Origin: Namhaeicola sp039714555 | GTDB lineage: Bacteria; Bacteroidota; Bacteroidia; Flavobacteriales; Flavobacteriaceae | DNA: 64,000 nt | Direction: 5' to 3' | Assembly (NCBI GenBank): GCA_039714555.1 | Contig: JBDLJB010000001.1 | Span: 124,001-188,000 of the forward strand | Part shown: positions 45,786 to 55,134 of the stretch, piece after piece | Position numbering within the stretch: position 1 is the stretch's first letter | Layout of the letters: the number at the start of each line of letters is the position of its first letter | Translations under genes and position numbers: made by a program | Notes under the pieces: model-generated | The model's input: only the letters and a program-made list of their open reading frames with translations | Database searches by the model: none | Told to the model about the DNA's origin: nothing

Positions 45786-48700
45786 TTATTTTATGATCAA
45801 TCTTTTAGCAACTTGAGTATTACCTACATTGATCTTTAAAAAATAGATTCCTTTTTCAACTCGATTTAATTTTAATTCGTATGAATTATCTATTATTTCA
45901 TTCTTTTTGTAGATAATTTTACCTGTAATATCATAAATCGAAATTTGCATTTCTTCATTCCCATTGCGTTGTATATTAAAGGTTCCATTTGAAGGATTTG
46001 GATAAATATTAAAAGCATTTTGATCATAATTTTCCACAGCTAAAATTATTGTGCCATCAATAGTAAAATTATCAATTACAGCTCCTTCCTGATTAGCAGC
46101 CTGATCTGTAGCAAAAACAAATCTAAAGATTATATTTGATTCATTTTGAAGCGCTACCAAATCATAACTATATTCTTTTAAAGTAGTGTCAGTACCTGTC
46201 CATTGTTTCCCAACAGTTATTGGTCTTTGGGGGTCAATAAAACTACTATTATACCAATTTGGATCATTCGCATTACCTAAAATTTCCCATGACTTTCCAT
46301 TGTCAATAGTATATTCCATATATAAAACATCCCAGTCTTTTTCAATATCAAAAACCATATCAAATTTTAAAACTGGATTTTCTATTTGAGTTAAATTATA
46401 ACAAGGTGAGATTAGATAACTTACTGTTTCATCAGTATAGTTTGAAGATAAATTAGTTACATAACCTGTTTCTACAATACTGTTAAACTTGGTAGTGGTT
46501 GGTTTGCCTTTTTGCCACAAATCGGTACTATTTCCAATAGTTTGAACCAACCAATCATCTTCATTAATATCAAAAGTATTAATGTATTGCCCGATCGATG
46601 AATTATTAACAGTAAATGATACAGAAGAACTATTATTTTCTGCGAAAGTATCATTATCAATAGTAGTATTAATACTTAAGTTATGAGTTCCGAAAGTTAC
46701 AGAATTATTTGTGGGTAATATAATTTCTTTATGATCACCCGAAGGAATATCTCCAACAAATTGATGATTGAAATTTTCATTGTCTATACTATAATTAATT
46801 GTTACAGTATTGATAATGTTCAACCCGTTATTTTTAACAATAATTTTTGGTGTAACACCTTCACATTGAACGCTATTATTACTAATAATTTCAATTAAAC
46901 TAATATCGTTATTGGCTAAAGTGACTTCAATTGGTGATTGCCAAACACCTCTACCATAAGTGCCAACAGTTATTGTTTTTTCTTCTACATTAATTTCTAA
47001 ATCTTTTATAGGTACATTGGGTAAATTGGTTGAAAATACTTCCCATTCGTTCATTTTATCATTTATATGGTAAACACCTAAACCTGTTCCCACAAATAAA
47101 TCGTTATCTAAACTTTGATTTTGGTGTTTGATAACCAATTTTGGTTCGCTTGGTAAATTGTATGAAATACTTTCAAAATTCTCACCACTATCAGTTGACT
47201 TATAAATACCATTATTAAAAAAACTCCCAATAGTAACATATACTAGGTCATTATTGTTATTATTAATTTCAATGGAACTTATTATATTAGGGAAACTAAA
47301 AGTTAATTTTGTAAAAGTTACACCTCCATCAGTACTTTTATATAAAAATTGATCTCTTGATACATAAATAAGATCATTATTGGTTGATGATATTTCAATA
47401 TTATCCAGATCACCACCAAAGATATTATCAGAAACAGCTTCCCAAGTATTATTATTTAGCTTGTATAGTTTTTCATATCCGGCATATAAAATACCATCTT
47501 TATTTGAGATTAGCGGTGTTACCCAATTACCACCTCTATCACTTGTACCACTAACCTCATCATCAGGAGCTTCAGCTATGGTTATACCTTCAGTTTTACC
47601 ACCATTATAGGTTACATTTAAATTGCTGCCAAATTGCATAAAACCATAATAAATTTCTTGATTGTTTGGATCAATAGCACAGTCCATGCCATCACCACCA
47701 TGATATCTGTGCCATATATTATTACTGAAGGCAAATCCACCATTATCTTGCAAACCACCAACTATGTTTGTTATAGAATGTTTTGCTGTTGAAATTTTAT
47801 AATACTGACTAATATTTAGAGTTTCAGTTAGATCTTTAAAAGAACTCCCGTTATTTTCAGATTGATAAATTCCTCCATCTGTACCGGCATATAATTTATT
47901 GTTGAAATACCTTAAAAAATGGATATCTGCATGTGTATAAGAAGGTTCAGTAGGATTCCACCAATGATTGATTTGTGTAAAATTATCACCTCCATCAGAT
48001 GATTTCCAAATATCTAAAACTCCAACAAAAACTAAATTTTCATCATTTGGAGAAACTGTTAAAGCCATATCGTACCATGCTTGTTTGCTAACAAAAATGT
48101 CGTCAGTTTCTAAAGTTTTTGTAAAGGTTTCTCCACCATCACTTGATTTATATAAACCTTGGAATGAATTATCAGATTGAGCACTTAAAACATATACGAT
48201 TTCAGGATTTGCCGGACTAACGCCAATGGTAAACCTAGAAGGATGATCAATAGTTGGATCAGGTAAATTACTTGAAATTTGAACAAAAGTATCACCAGCA
48301 TTGATAGATTTCCAAAAGGTTGAAGAAGTTACAGCATATACAATATTTGGATTTCCAGGTTTTAATTTAATATCTCTGATATTTCCACTTAATTTTCTTT
48401 GCCAGTTAGCTCCGGCATCTATTGATTTATAAAAGCCCTCATTTGTTGCAACCCAAAGAATGTTTGAATCATTTGGGTGAATAAATATTTCATTGGCAGA
48501 TGCATTAACAGTATTAAAAGTTAATCCGGTTTTATTCCATGTATTTCCTCCATCAGTAGATTTCATCACACCAACACTATAGGTATCTCGAGCATCATCA
48601 TCACCGGTTACAATATAGATTATATTTGAATTGTTAGGGTCGATTGCAATTCCTGATACTCCAATTTGTGGGATATGATCAGAAAGAGGTACCCAGTTTA

Positions 48701-49175
48701 TACCTGCATCTGTTGATTTCCAAATACCACCTGAAGGTGCACCTACATAAAAAGTATTGGGATTATTTGGATCAACAATAAATGTATTGATTCTACCTTG
48801 GCCTGTTTTTACATTTGTAGTATAAGGCCCTAAAGATTGCCAATTACTAACATTATTCGATTTATTAGCGATCTCCTTTTTTTGTTCCCAGGATTTCCAT
48901 AGCATAGCAGGGGGTGCGATACTCCCGTCTTTTAAAGTATAGTATTTCCAATGATTCTCCCAACGTTTGAATGGCTTGAATCCACTACCTTTAGCTTCCC
49001 AATCTCTATTTTTGAAATAATCATTAAAACTCTTACTAAGATCTTGAAGTGTATTTTTTGATAAAGTTTTTGATAATTGTTGGTTTTGAATCCAAGGTGC
49101 ATTTTCATTAAACTGTGCTTTAATGTTTAATGACAGAAAAACTATTAAAAATATGACTATATATTTTTTTTTCAT
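45786..49175 (-). CDS. Large T9SS-exported beta-propeller protein (VPS10/BNR repeats)
   Basis: 1129 residues. A signal peptide (ending LNIKAQ) precedes about 650 residues of VPS10/sortilin-like propeller with many BNR Asp-boxes (STDAGINW, STDGGNTW, SIDAGANW, SSDGGETF, STDGGVTF). A Kelch-like linker with CARDB/Ig-like wording and a lectin/MAM-like segment (about 890-1045) follow. The last ~75 residues are a type A T9SS sorting domain (NIYPNPSNGTFNI, ISIYDITGKIIY, KGIYFLKI). It is secreted or surface-bound. Propellers of this kind often bind or cut glycans or proteins; no catalytic motif is evident. Confidence 0.9.
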   Translation of the reverse strand: MKKKYIVIFLIVFLSLNIKAQFNENAPWIQNQQLSKTLSKNTLQDLSKSFNDYFKNRDWEAKGSGFKPFKRWENHWKYYTLKDGSIAPPAMLWKSWEQKKEIANKSNNVSNWQSLGPYTTNVKTGQGRINTFIVDPNNPNTFYVGAPSGGIWKSTDAGINWVPLSDHIPQIGVSGIAIDPNNSNIIYIVTGDDDARDTYSVGVMKSTDGGNTWNKTGLTFNTVNASANEIFIHPNDSNILWVATNEGFYKSIDAGANWQRKLSGNIRDIKLKPGNPNIVYAVTSSTFWKSINAGDTFVQISSNLPDPTIDHPSRFTIGVSPANPEIVYVLSAQSDNSFQGLYKSSDGGETFTKTLETDDIFVSKQAWYDMALTVSPNDENLVFVGVLDIWKSSDGGDNFTQINHWWNPTEPSYTHADIHFLRYFNNKLYAGTDGGIYQSENNGSSFKDLTETLNISQYYKISTAKHSITNIVGGLQDNGGFAFSNNIWHRYHGGDGMDCAIDPNNQEIYYGFMQFGSNLNVTYNGGKTEGITIAEAPDDEVSGTSDRGGNWVTPLISNKDGILYAGYEKLYKLNNNTWEAVSDNIFGGDLDNIEISSTNNDLIYVSRDQFLYKSTDGGVTFTKLTFSFPNIISSIEINNNNNDLVYVTIGSFFNNGIYKSTDSGENFESISYNLPSEPKLVIKHQNQSLDNDLFVGTGLGVYHINDKMNEWEVFSTNLPNVPIKDLEINVEEKTITVGTYGRGVWQSPIEVTLANNDISLIEIISNNSVQCEGVTPKIIVKNNGLNIINTVTINYSIDNENFNHQFVGDIPSGDHKEIILPTNNSVTFGTHNLSINTTIDNDTFAENNSSSVSFTVNNSSIGQYINTFDINEDDWLVQTIGNSTDLWQKGKPTTTKFNSIVETGYVTNLSSNYTDETVSYLISPCYNLTQIENPVLKFDMVFDIEKDWDVLYMEYTIDNGKSWEILGNANDPNWYNSSFIDPQRPITVGKQWTGTDTTLKEYSYDLVALQNESNIIFRFVFATDQAANQEGAVIDNFTIDGTIILAVENYDQNAFNIYPNPSNGTFNIQRNGNEEMQISIYDITGKIIYKKNEIIDNSYELKLNRVEKGIYFLKINVGNTQVAKRLIIK

Positions 49176-49204
49176 AAGGGGATTAATAGCAATTTTTATA
49201 TTTT

Positions 49205-49212
49205 CAAATATA
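49205..49212 (-). promoter_or_regulatory. Predicted -7 element of the beta-propeller gene
   Basis: TATATTTG on the minus strand, 30 bp ahead of the start codon, in the 49-bp gap after the SnoaL-like gene. Confidence 0.5.
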
Positions 49213-49224
49213 TAAAAAATTTAA

Positions 49225-49722
49225 CTATTTAATTTTGAGCTTTTTTAATACGATAGAATCATTTATTTTTTTATCTGAAATTACTTTTTTCATATCATCA
49301 TTGGGGATAGTTACAGATAGTACATAATGTGCAATTACCCATTTATTATGCTCTCTTATCAAAACCCCAGATCCACGACAAATACCCATCCATGTTTCTA
49401 AAAGTTCATCAAACCATGCAATATTTTGATTGGAAGAAAAATAAATATTTCTACTCAGAGGTGTGAAATTCCAGGTTTCTTTTTTATCAAAATAAGGTTT
49501 AGCGAAATCTTTAAATTGTTGCTTATCCCAAATTTCCCCAGCATCAGTACCAATAAAAACGCTATTTTCGGACATTTTATTAAAATAAGCACCATAATTT
49601 GAATTAGCAACATCTTTATGCCACTGGTTTAAAGTTGCATTAATTTCACTTTCTTGTGAAAAAGAAATTGTTGATATTAAAACAAAAAATATAAAGATCA
49701 ATATTGTTTTATTTATTTTCAT
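49225..49722 (-). CDS. Exported SnoaL/NTF2-like protein
   Basis: 165 residues with a cleaved signal peptide (ending STISFSQ) and a cone-shaped NTF2-like fold (LNQWHKDVANSNYGAYFNKM, FKDFAKPYFDKKETW, GSGVLIREHNKWVIAHY). These domains bind small ligands or act in detoxification; the role is unknown. Its start overlaps the stop of the upstream lipoprotein gene by 4 bases, so the two are translationally coupled. Confidence 0.83.
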   Translation of the reverse strand: MKINKTILIFIFFVLISTISFSQESEINATLNQWHKDVANSNYGAYFNKMSENSVFIGTDAGEIWDKQQFKDFAKPYFDKKETWNFTPLSRNIYFSSNQNIAWFDELLETWMGICRGSGVLIREHNKWVIAHYVLSVTIPNDDMKKVISDKKINDSIVLKKLKIK

Positions 49723-50327
49723 TTTGGGATGTTTAATTTCTTTTTTCTAGATAGTTTTTCTTCAATAACAGTATTTTTATTAGAAGAATCGTTAGTAGAA
49801 ACCTCATTTATAAAGTCTTTAAACTCTTTATTTAACTTCTCTTGATTCAGATTATTGTTTATTTTTGAGTTTAATGCAGAAAAAGCTTCGTATATCTTAC
49901 TGTATTCTTTTTTCACTTCTTCCTCGGTTATGATAGAAATATCCGACATATCTTCTAAACGCATCGCTTCATTATGAATTACGTTTAACCTTATCTTTAC
50001 TGCTGGAGTTTGTAATTTTTCAATACGTATTGAATCTTTTAATTCTTGTGCCAGTTTTGCCAATTCATTTGCATTAAGCAAAGATTCTTCTGGAGTATAG
50101 ATTTGGTTTTCTTCTAAAAATGTATTAAATCTTTGATATTCTCCCCAATCTTCTACCAAGATCTTTCCTTTAGGAGTTAATTTTTCATTGATCTTTAATA
50201 CAAATTTTTGTAGTGTATCGAGCTTTTTATCTTGCGTAATTATAGTTTCTTCTTTTAAAGTCTTTTTATTGTTACAAGAATAAAAAAAGGATATAAAAAA
50301 TAGTAATAAAAATATTTTATTTAACAT
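49719..50327 (-). CDS. Hypothetical lipoprotein, coiled-coil
   Basis: 202 residues. The signal peptide ends in FFYSC (Cys18), followed by a Lys/Glu-rich helical region with predicted coiled-coil character (about 60-180). No family recognised. It overlaps the SnoaL-like gene by 4 bases and probably forms a small operon with it. Confidence 0.78.
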   Translation of the reverse strand: MLNKIFLLLFFISFFYSCNNKKTLKEETIITQDKKLDTLQKFVLKINEKLTPKGKILVEDWGEYQRFNTFLEENQIYTPEESLLNANELAKLAQELKDSIRIEKLQTPAVKIRLNVIHNEAMRLEDMSDISIITEEEVKKEYSKIYEAFSALNSKINNNLNQEKLNKEFKDFINEVSTNDSSNKNTVIEEKLSRKKKLNIPK

Positions 50328-50350
50328 GAGTTCAATAATAATTTGAAAGT

Positions 50351-50358
50351 CAAAAATA
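50351..50358 (-). promoter_or_regulatory. Predicted -7 element of the lipoprotein/SnoaL pair
   Basis: TATTTTTG on the minus strand, 24 bp ahead of the lipoprotein start. It is divergent to the epimerase promoter at 50400-50427. Confidence 0.42.
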
Positions 50359-50399
50359 AAGAAAAATTCGGCTATATTTTGTAATGTTTAGAAAAGTTA

Positions 50400-50427
50400 T
50401 TGGTACTTGTTAAATTCATTATATTTG
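50400..50427 (+). promoter_or_regulatory. Promoter of the epimerase gene (-33 TTG, -7 TATATTTG)
   Basis: TTG at 50400-50402 and TATATTTG at 50420-50427, spaced 17 bp. This is the most complete match to the Bacteroidota housekeeping promoter in the window, and it places the transcript start after any upstream TTG start. Confidence 0.62.
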
Positions 50428-50445
50428 TATATAAATATAAAAAAA

Positions 50446-51387
50446 ATGAAAAATAGAATTCTCATTATAGGTGCTAGTGGTCAGATTGGAACTGAACTCA
50501 CTTTAAAATTGCGCCAAATCTATGGTAATCAAAATGTAATTGCTTCTGATATTAGAAATGGTAATTATGAAGTAATGGAATCAGGCCCTTTTGAAATATT
50601 AGATGTTACACACAAAGAGGATATTTTAAAAGTTGCCCAAAAACACAAAATTAAACAAGTGTATTTAATGGCAGCTATGTTATCGGCTATAGCCGAAAAA
50701 AAACCAAAAAATGCATGGGAACTTAATATGAATTCTCTTTTAAATGTGCTTGATCTGGCAAGAGAAAAAGTTTTTGAAAAAGTTTTTTGGCCAAGTTCAA
50801 TTGCTGTTTTTGGCCCATCATCACCTAAACAAAATACGCCACAACTATCTGTGATGAATCCTTCAACTGTTTATGGCATAAGTAAATTAGCCGGAGAAAG
50901 TTGGTGTGCCTATTATCATGAAAAATACGGTGTTGATGTTAGAAGTGTACGTTATCCGGGAATTATTAGTTACAAAACAAATCCGGGAGGAGGTACTACA
51001 GATTATGCTGTTGAAATATTTTACGGAGCAAAAGCAAATAAATCATATTCAAGTTTCTTAAATGAAGATACTGTCTTACCAATGATGTATATGGATGATG
51101 CAATTGAAGCAACAATAAAAGTTATGCAGCATGAAAAATTTAAAAAATATACTTCATATAATATAGCAGCAATTAGTTTTTCACCAAAAGAAATTGCTGA
51201 GGCTATTAAAAAGCATATTCCTGAATTTACTATAACTTACAAACCTGATAACCGACAAGATATTGCTGAAAGTTGGCCTCAAAGTATTGATGATGGTCAA
51301 GCTAGAAAAGATTGGAATTGGGAGCACCAAGTTGATTTAGATGAACTTGTAAAAGAAATGTTACAAGGTTTGCATTTTACTATTTAA
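50446..51387 (+). CDS. NAD-dependent epimerase/dehydratase (L-threonine 3-dehydrogenase-like)
   Basis: 313 residues from ATG 50446. Short-chain-dehydrogenase fold with RILIIGASGQIGTELT, a catalytic S in WPSSIAVFG and YGISKLAGE (Tyr-x-x-x-Lys). Wording such as GVDVRSVRYPGIISYKTNPGGGTTDYAVEIF in outline (key TTDYAV) is that of SDR-type L-threonine 3-dehydrogenases, which oxidise threonine to 2-amino-3-oxobutyrate. An in-frame TTG at 50407 would add 13 residues but lies upstream of the -7 element, so the ATG is preferred. Confidence 0.88.
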   Translation: MKNRILIIGASGQIGTELTLKLRQIYGNQNVIASDIRNGNYEVMESGPFEILDVTHKEDILKVAQKHKIKQVYLMAAMLSAIAEKKPKNAWELNMNSLLNVLDLAREKVFEKVFWPSSIAVFGPSSPKQNTPQLSVMNPSTVYGISKLAGESWCAYYHEKYGVDVRSVRYPGIISYKTNPGGGTTDYAVEIFYGAKANKSYSSFLNEDTVLPMMYMDDAIEATIKVMQHEKFKKYTSYNIAAISFSPKEIAEAIKKHIPEFTITYKPDNRQDIAESWPQSIDDGQARKDWNWEHQVDLDELVKEMLQGLHFTI

Positions 51388-51417
51388 TAAGGTTTTTTGT
51401 TTAAATAATTTTACAAT

Positions 51418-51885
51418 ATGTTAGTTGATTATAATTTATTGAATGAAACCTCAAAATTCTATGTATTTCCTTCGAGTAGAAAGATGTATCCTGAAGAATT
51501 TACTGCAATAAATCAAAAAGTTAAACAATTTTTACAGAATCTTATCGCGGTAAATTCCTTTTTTGAGATCAAATACCAGCGTTTCATTATTATTTTTATT
51601 TCTGAGGAAACACCCTTAAGTATTGATCAGAATGAATCTTTGATTTTATTATTAAATACTTTTGAAAATGAATTTAAAATTTCTTTGATAGACAAGGTAA
51701 AAGTATTTTTCAAGCAAGGAGCGTATGTACAAGTAAAAGAAATTCCTGATTTCAAAAAACTGATTAAAAATAAAAGTGTTTCTAAAAAAACATTGATTTT
51801 TAATAATTTTATAAATACAAAATCTGAATATGATTGCTGTTGGGAAGTGCCTGCGGATGAGAGTTGGGTTTCACATTTGTTTTAA
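51418..51885 (+). CDS. Conserved hypothetical protein
   Basis: 155 residues, no signal peptide or membrane segment. YVFPSSRKMYPEEFTAI near the start and EYDCCWEVPADESWVSHLF at the end are distinctive. I recall such short proteins being labelled 'ABC transporter ATPase' in Bacteroidota, but no Walker motif is present and that label is not supported. It follows the epimerase by 30 bp and is convergent with truB. Confidence 0.78.
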   Translation: MLVDYNLLNETSKFYVFPSSRKMYPEEFTAINQKVKQFLQNLIAVNSFFEIKYQRFIIIFISEETPLSIDQNESLILLLNTFENEFKISLIDKVKVFFKQGAYVQVKEIPDFKKLIKNKSVSKKTLIFNNFINTKSEYDCCWEVPADESWVSHLF

Positions 51886-51900
51886 AATACAAATTAAATT

Positions 51901-52596
51901 TTAGTACACCTCGGTTAACTTTTCAATAAAATCCTCAGGTAAAATAGCATTTTTAACATCAAAATTTCCACTTTTTGTTCTTCGTAATTTAGATAAATGA
52001 CCTCCTGAATTTAGCGCTTTACCAAAGTCATGTGCCAAAGAACGAATATAAGTACCTTTACTACAAACCACTTTAAAATCAACTTTAGGTAGATCAATTT
52101 GAGTAATTTCAAAGTTGTAAATAGTAATTTTTCTCGGTTTGATATCTGTTGTTTCTCCTTTTCTTGCTAATTCATATAATCTAACACCATCTTTTTTTAT
52201 TGCAGAGTATAAAGGCGGATATTGCTCTATTTCACCAATAAAAGTTTTGGTGTTAGTCTCTATCATTTCTTTAGTAATATGAACTGTTGGGAATGTTTTA
52301 TTTATTTCTGTTTCCAAATCAAAAGAAGGAGTTGTGGCACCAAGCGTAATAGTTCCTGTATATTCTTTGATTTCTGCTTGAAGCTGATCTATTTTTTTAG
52401 TGAATTTTCCGGTACAAATTACCAATAAACCCGTTGCTAACGGATCTAAAGTTCCGGCGTGACCAACTTTAATCTTTTTAATTTTAAATTTTTTTTTAAT
52501 TGCCCATCTCAATTTATTTACAACTTGAAAGGAGGTCCATTGTAAAGGTTTATCAATTAAGATAATTTGTCCGTTTTGAAAATCTTCAATTTTCAT
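51901..52596 (-). CDS. truB: tRNA pseudouridine-55 synthase TruB
   Basis: 231 residues. DKPLQWTSFQVVNKLR and the catalytic GHAGTLDPLATGLL with its Asp, then the KGTYIRSLAHDFG motif. It modifies U55 in the T-loop of tRNAs. It lacks the long C-terminal PUA extension of some homologues. The start directly abuts the uppP stop, so it belongs to the ftsX-DUF3098-uppP-truB run. Confidence 0.94.
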   Translation of the reverse strand: MKIEDFQNGQIILIDKPLQWTSFQVVNKLRWAIKKKFKIKKIKVGHAGTLDPLATGLLVICTGKFTKKIDQLQAEIKEYTGTITLGATTPSFDLETEINKTFPTVHITKEMIETNTKTFIGEIEQYPPLYSAIKKDGVRLYELARKGETTDIKPRKITIYNFEITQIDLPKVDFKVVCSKGTYIRSLAHDFGKALNSGGHLSKLRRTKSGNFDVKNAILPEDFIEKLTEVY

Positions 52597-53391
52597 TTAA
52601 TTCATTAAAGCATAAGCGATTGCAATTAAGCCTACAATTATACAATAAATAGCAAAGTATGAAAGTTTACTTCTTTTAACTAATGAGATCATCCAGCTAC
52701 AGGCAAAAAGTCCGGAAATAAATGCAGCTAAAAAACCTGCACTCATTGCACCAAATTGTTCATTTTCAAAACTAATTTCACCGCTCATAAAATCTTTGGC
52801 AACTTTGCCAAAAATTAAAGGAACAACCATTAAAAATGAAAATCGTGCAGCTTTTGTTCTGTCAACACCTAATAATACAGAAGCTGAAATTGTTGCTCCT
52901 GATCTTGAAATTCCTGGTAACATGGCTATTGCCTGCGCAATTCCGATTAGAAAAGAGCTTTTATAAGTAACACTTTTATCTGTATTCTTGGCTTTATCGG
53001 CAAGAAATAAAAGAAAAGCGGTTATGAGTAGCATTACACCTACAAATAAAATTTTTCCACCAAATAACTGCTCCAATTCATCCTCAAAGAACAAACCAAT
53101 TATTACTGCAGGAATCATTGAAATGATAATTTTTAATGAAAACTCAAGTTCTTCATTCCATTTAAATTGAAATAAACCTTTAAAAATAGTAATAACTTCT
53201 TTTCTAAAAACAACTAAAGTGCTTAAAGCTGTAGCAAAATGTAAAACAACGGTAAAAGTCAAACTTTCTTGAGCTATCATTTTTTCGCCAAAAATAGCTT
53301 TTCCAAGCTCTAAATGACCACTTGAGGAAACCGGTAAAAATTCGGTTAAACCTTGAACTACTCCAAGAATAATTGCTTCTATTAAACTCAT
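52597..53391 (-). CDS. uppP: Undecaprenyl-diphosphate phosphatase (UppP/BacA)
   Basis: 264 residues, about eight membrane segments. GLTEFLPVSSSGHLEL with the catalytic Glu and Ser/His, and LPGISRSGATISA with the Arg, are intact. It recycles the lipid carrier for peptidoglycan synthesis and can give bacitracin resistance. Confidence 0.95.
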   Translation of the reverse strand: MSLIEAIILGVVQGLTEFLPVSSSGHLELGKAIFGEKMIAQESLTFTVVLHFATALSTLVVFRKEVITIFKGLFQFKWNEELEFSLKIIISMIPAVIIGLFFEDELEQLFGGKILFVGVMLLITAFLLFLADKAKNTDKSVTYKSSFLIGIAQAIAMLPGISRSGATISASVLLGVDRTKAARFSFLMVVPLIFGKVAKDFMSGEISFENEQFGAMSAGFLAAFISGLFACSWMISLVKRSKLSYFAIYCIIVGLIAIAYALMN

Positions 53392-53426
53392 AAGATTTTT
53401 ATTGAAAAGTATAGTTGAATTTACAA

Positions 53427-53690
53427 TTATTCTTTTTTTGTTTTTCCTTTTGGATTTGCAAAAATAGCATAGATTTCTAATGCCAATCCTATAAGTACTA
53501 CTGTGGGAGCTAATCTTATTCTTTGAAAATTATAAATATCTTCATTAAATATTAAAGGATCGTCGCTACCACCACCATCCATAAGGGCAAACCCGATTAA
53601 AATAATAACAACACCAATGATCATTATTATATAATTTCTTTTACCAAATAAGAATTCGCCTTCTTGTTTTTTAGTTATTTTCTTTGCCAT
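53427..53690 (-). CDS. DUF3098 small membrane protein
   Basis: 87 residues with two membrane segments (about 19-37 and 60-77) separated by a GGGSDDPLIFNEDIYNF loop and flanked by Lys-rich ends. It matches DUF3098, usually found between ftsX and uppP in Bacteroidota, as here. Function unknown, possibly tied to division or the envelope. Confidence 0.87.
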   Translation of the reverse strand: MAKKITKKQEGEFLFGKRNYIIMIIGVVIILIGFALMDGGGSDDPLIFNEDIYNFQRIRLAPTVVLIGLALEIYAIFANPKGKTKKE

Positions 53691-53736
53691 ATAATAGTAT
53701 ATAGTTTAGTAGATAATAGGTTCTCTACAATCAAAT

Positions 53737-54627
53737 TTAATAATATAACTCGTCGGTTTGTAAATTTAAGAACCTTTGTGTTGCAAAAAAAGTACTCAAC
53801 CAGGTGATAATAATTCCGATAAGGAAAATGCCACCAAATAAGCTTAACAATTCTATTTTATCATTGATCAAATTGAATTCAGGAAAATTTTTATGAATAT
53901 AAAATATTACTCCGGCTAGACCTAATAAAGCTATAATTGCACCAATTATCCCAAGTTTAATACTTCCCCATATAAAAGGTTTTCGTATAAAATGTTTCGT
54001 AGCACCAACCATTTGCATGGTTTTAATGGTAAAACGTTTTGCATAAACAGTTAAACGCAAAGAACTATTGATCAAAACTACAACAATCAATGTAGCTAAA
54101 GCACTAAAGATCAGTATAAATAAGCTAATTCTCTTCACATTTTTTGTTAGAAGATCAATTAGAGGTTTATCATAAGAAACTTCGGATACAAATTGGTTGT
54201 TTACATATTTTTTTTCAATTTCGTTCATTTGTTCAGTTGTAACAAAATCGGCTTTAACATTGATGTCGATAGCATTTTGTAAAGGATTATAACCCAAGAA
54301 ATTCATAAAATCTTCACCATTTTCTTTTTTATAAATTTCGGCAGCTTCTTCTTTAGAGATAAATTTTGTGCTTTTTGTAAACAGCTCTTTATCAATGGAA
54401 GTTTGTAAATTAATGATTCCTTCTTTTTTTACATCATTTTTTATAAATAGTGTAATGGCAGCCTGTTCTTTAAAATGATCGGAAACTTTTTTAGTATTGA
54501 TTACTAACAAGCCCAATAATCCTAATAAAAATAAAACCAAGGCAATACTAATAACAACTGAAACATACGAAGAACGCAAACGGCGTTTGTGGTATTTTTC
54601 AAAAGATTTACTCATAGATTTATTCAA
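53737..54627 (-). CDS. ftsX: Cell division protein FtsX
   Basis: 296 residues with four membrane segments (about 20-43, 172-195, 220-243, 262-285) and a periplasmic domain after the first, the FtsX layout. It includes FISKEEAAEIYKKENGEDF and the KTMQMVGATKHFIRKPF loop. With FtsE it controls peptidoglycan hydrolases at the septum; ftsE is not in the window. Confidence 0.92.
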   Translation of the reverse strand: MNKSMSKSFEKYHKRRLRSSYVSVVISIALVLFLLGLLGLLVINTKKVSDHFKEQAAITLFIKNDVKKEGIINLQTSIDKELFTKSTKFISKEEAAEIYKKENGEDFMNFLGYNPLQNAIDINVKADFVTTEQMNEIEKKYVNNQFVSEVSYDKPLIDLLTKNVKRISLFILIFSALATLIVVVLINSSLRLTVYAKRFTIKTMQMVGATKHFIRKPFIWGSIKLGIIGAIIALLGLAGVIFYIHKNFPEFNLINDKIELLSLFGGIFLIGIIITWLSTFFATQRFLNLQTDELYY

Positions 54628-54670
54628 ATTTTTCGATTTGCAAGGTAATTAATTCAATCCATTTTGCAAA

Positions 54671-55069
54671 CTAAACATCTTGACAAAGTTCAATTAAAAC
54701 ACCATTGGTGGTTTTGGGATGTAAAAATACAACCAGTTTATTGTCGGCACCTTTTTTAGGAGTTTCATTTAAAATTGTAAAACCCTCATTTTTAAGTCGT
54801 TTAACTTCATTCTCAATATTATCTACGGCAAAAGCAATATGGTGAATTCCTTCTCCTTTTTTATCGATAAATTTTGCGATAGGACTATTGGGATTTGTAG
54901 CTTCTAAAAGTTCAATTTTATTAGGGCCGGATTTAAAAAAAGAAGTTTTGACACCTTCGCTGGCCACTTCTTCTACTTTATATTGTTCTTTTCCAAAAAG
55001 TGAAGTAAACAATGCATTAGATTTTTCAATATCTTTAACAGCAATTCCGATATGTTCAATTTTATTCAT
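54671..55069 (-). CDS. mce: Methylmalonyl-CoA epimerase
   Basis: 132 residues, glyoxalase/VOC fold. IEHIGIAVKDIEKSN with a metal His, KIELLEAT with Glu, GIHHIAFAVDNI and GVLIELCQ with the last Glu. It interconverts the R and S forms of methylmalonyl-CoA in propionyl-CoA metabolism. Confidence 0.93.
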   Translation of the reverse strand: MNKIEHIGIAVKDIEKSNALFTSLFGKEQYKVEEVASEGVKTSFFKSGPNKIELLEATNPNSPIAKFIDKKGEGIHHIAFAVDNIENEVKRLKNEGFTILNETPKKGADNKLVVFLHPKTTNGVLIELCQDV

Positions 55070-55088
55070 TTTTTTAAATTTATTTATT

Positions 55089-55096
55089 CAAAAATA
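55089..55096 (-). promoter_or_regulatory. Predicted -7 element of mce
   Basis: TATTTTTG on the minus strand, 20 bp ahead of the mce start codon, divergent to the rbfA element. Confidence 0.45.
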
Positions 55097-55121
55097 GATA
55101 ATTTATAAATTATTTTAAGCT

Positions 55122-55129
55122 TATTTTTG
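55122..55129 (+). promoter_or_regulatory. Predicted -7 element of rbfA (possible leaderless start)
   Basis: TATTTTTG ending 5 bp before the rbfA ATG. With normal spacing transcription would begin at or next to the A of the ATG. Confidence 0.42.
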
Positions 55130-55134
55130 CATTT

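Noticed and set aside
50407..50445. TTG start extending the epimerase by 13 residues
   Set aside because: The -7 element at 50420-50427 lies inside this extension and the Rossmann motif starts naturally after ATG 50446.
51418..51885. ABC-transporter ATPase assignment for the 155-residue protein
   Set aside because: No Walker A, Walker B or signature motif is present.
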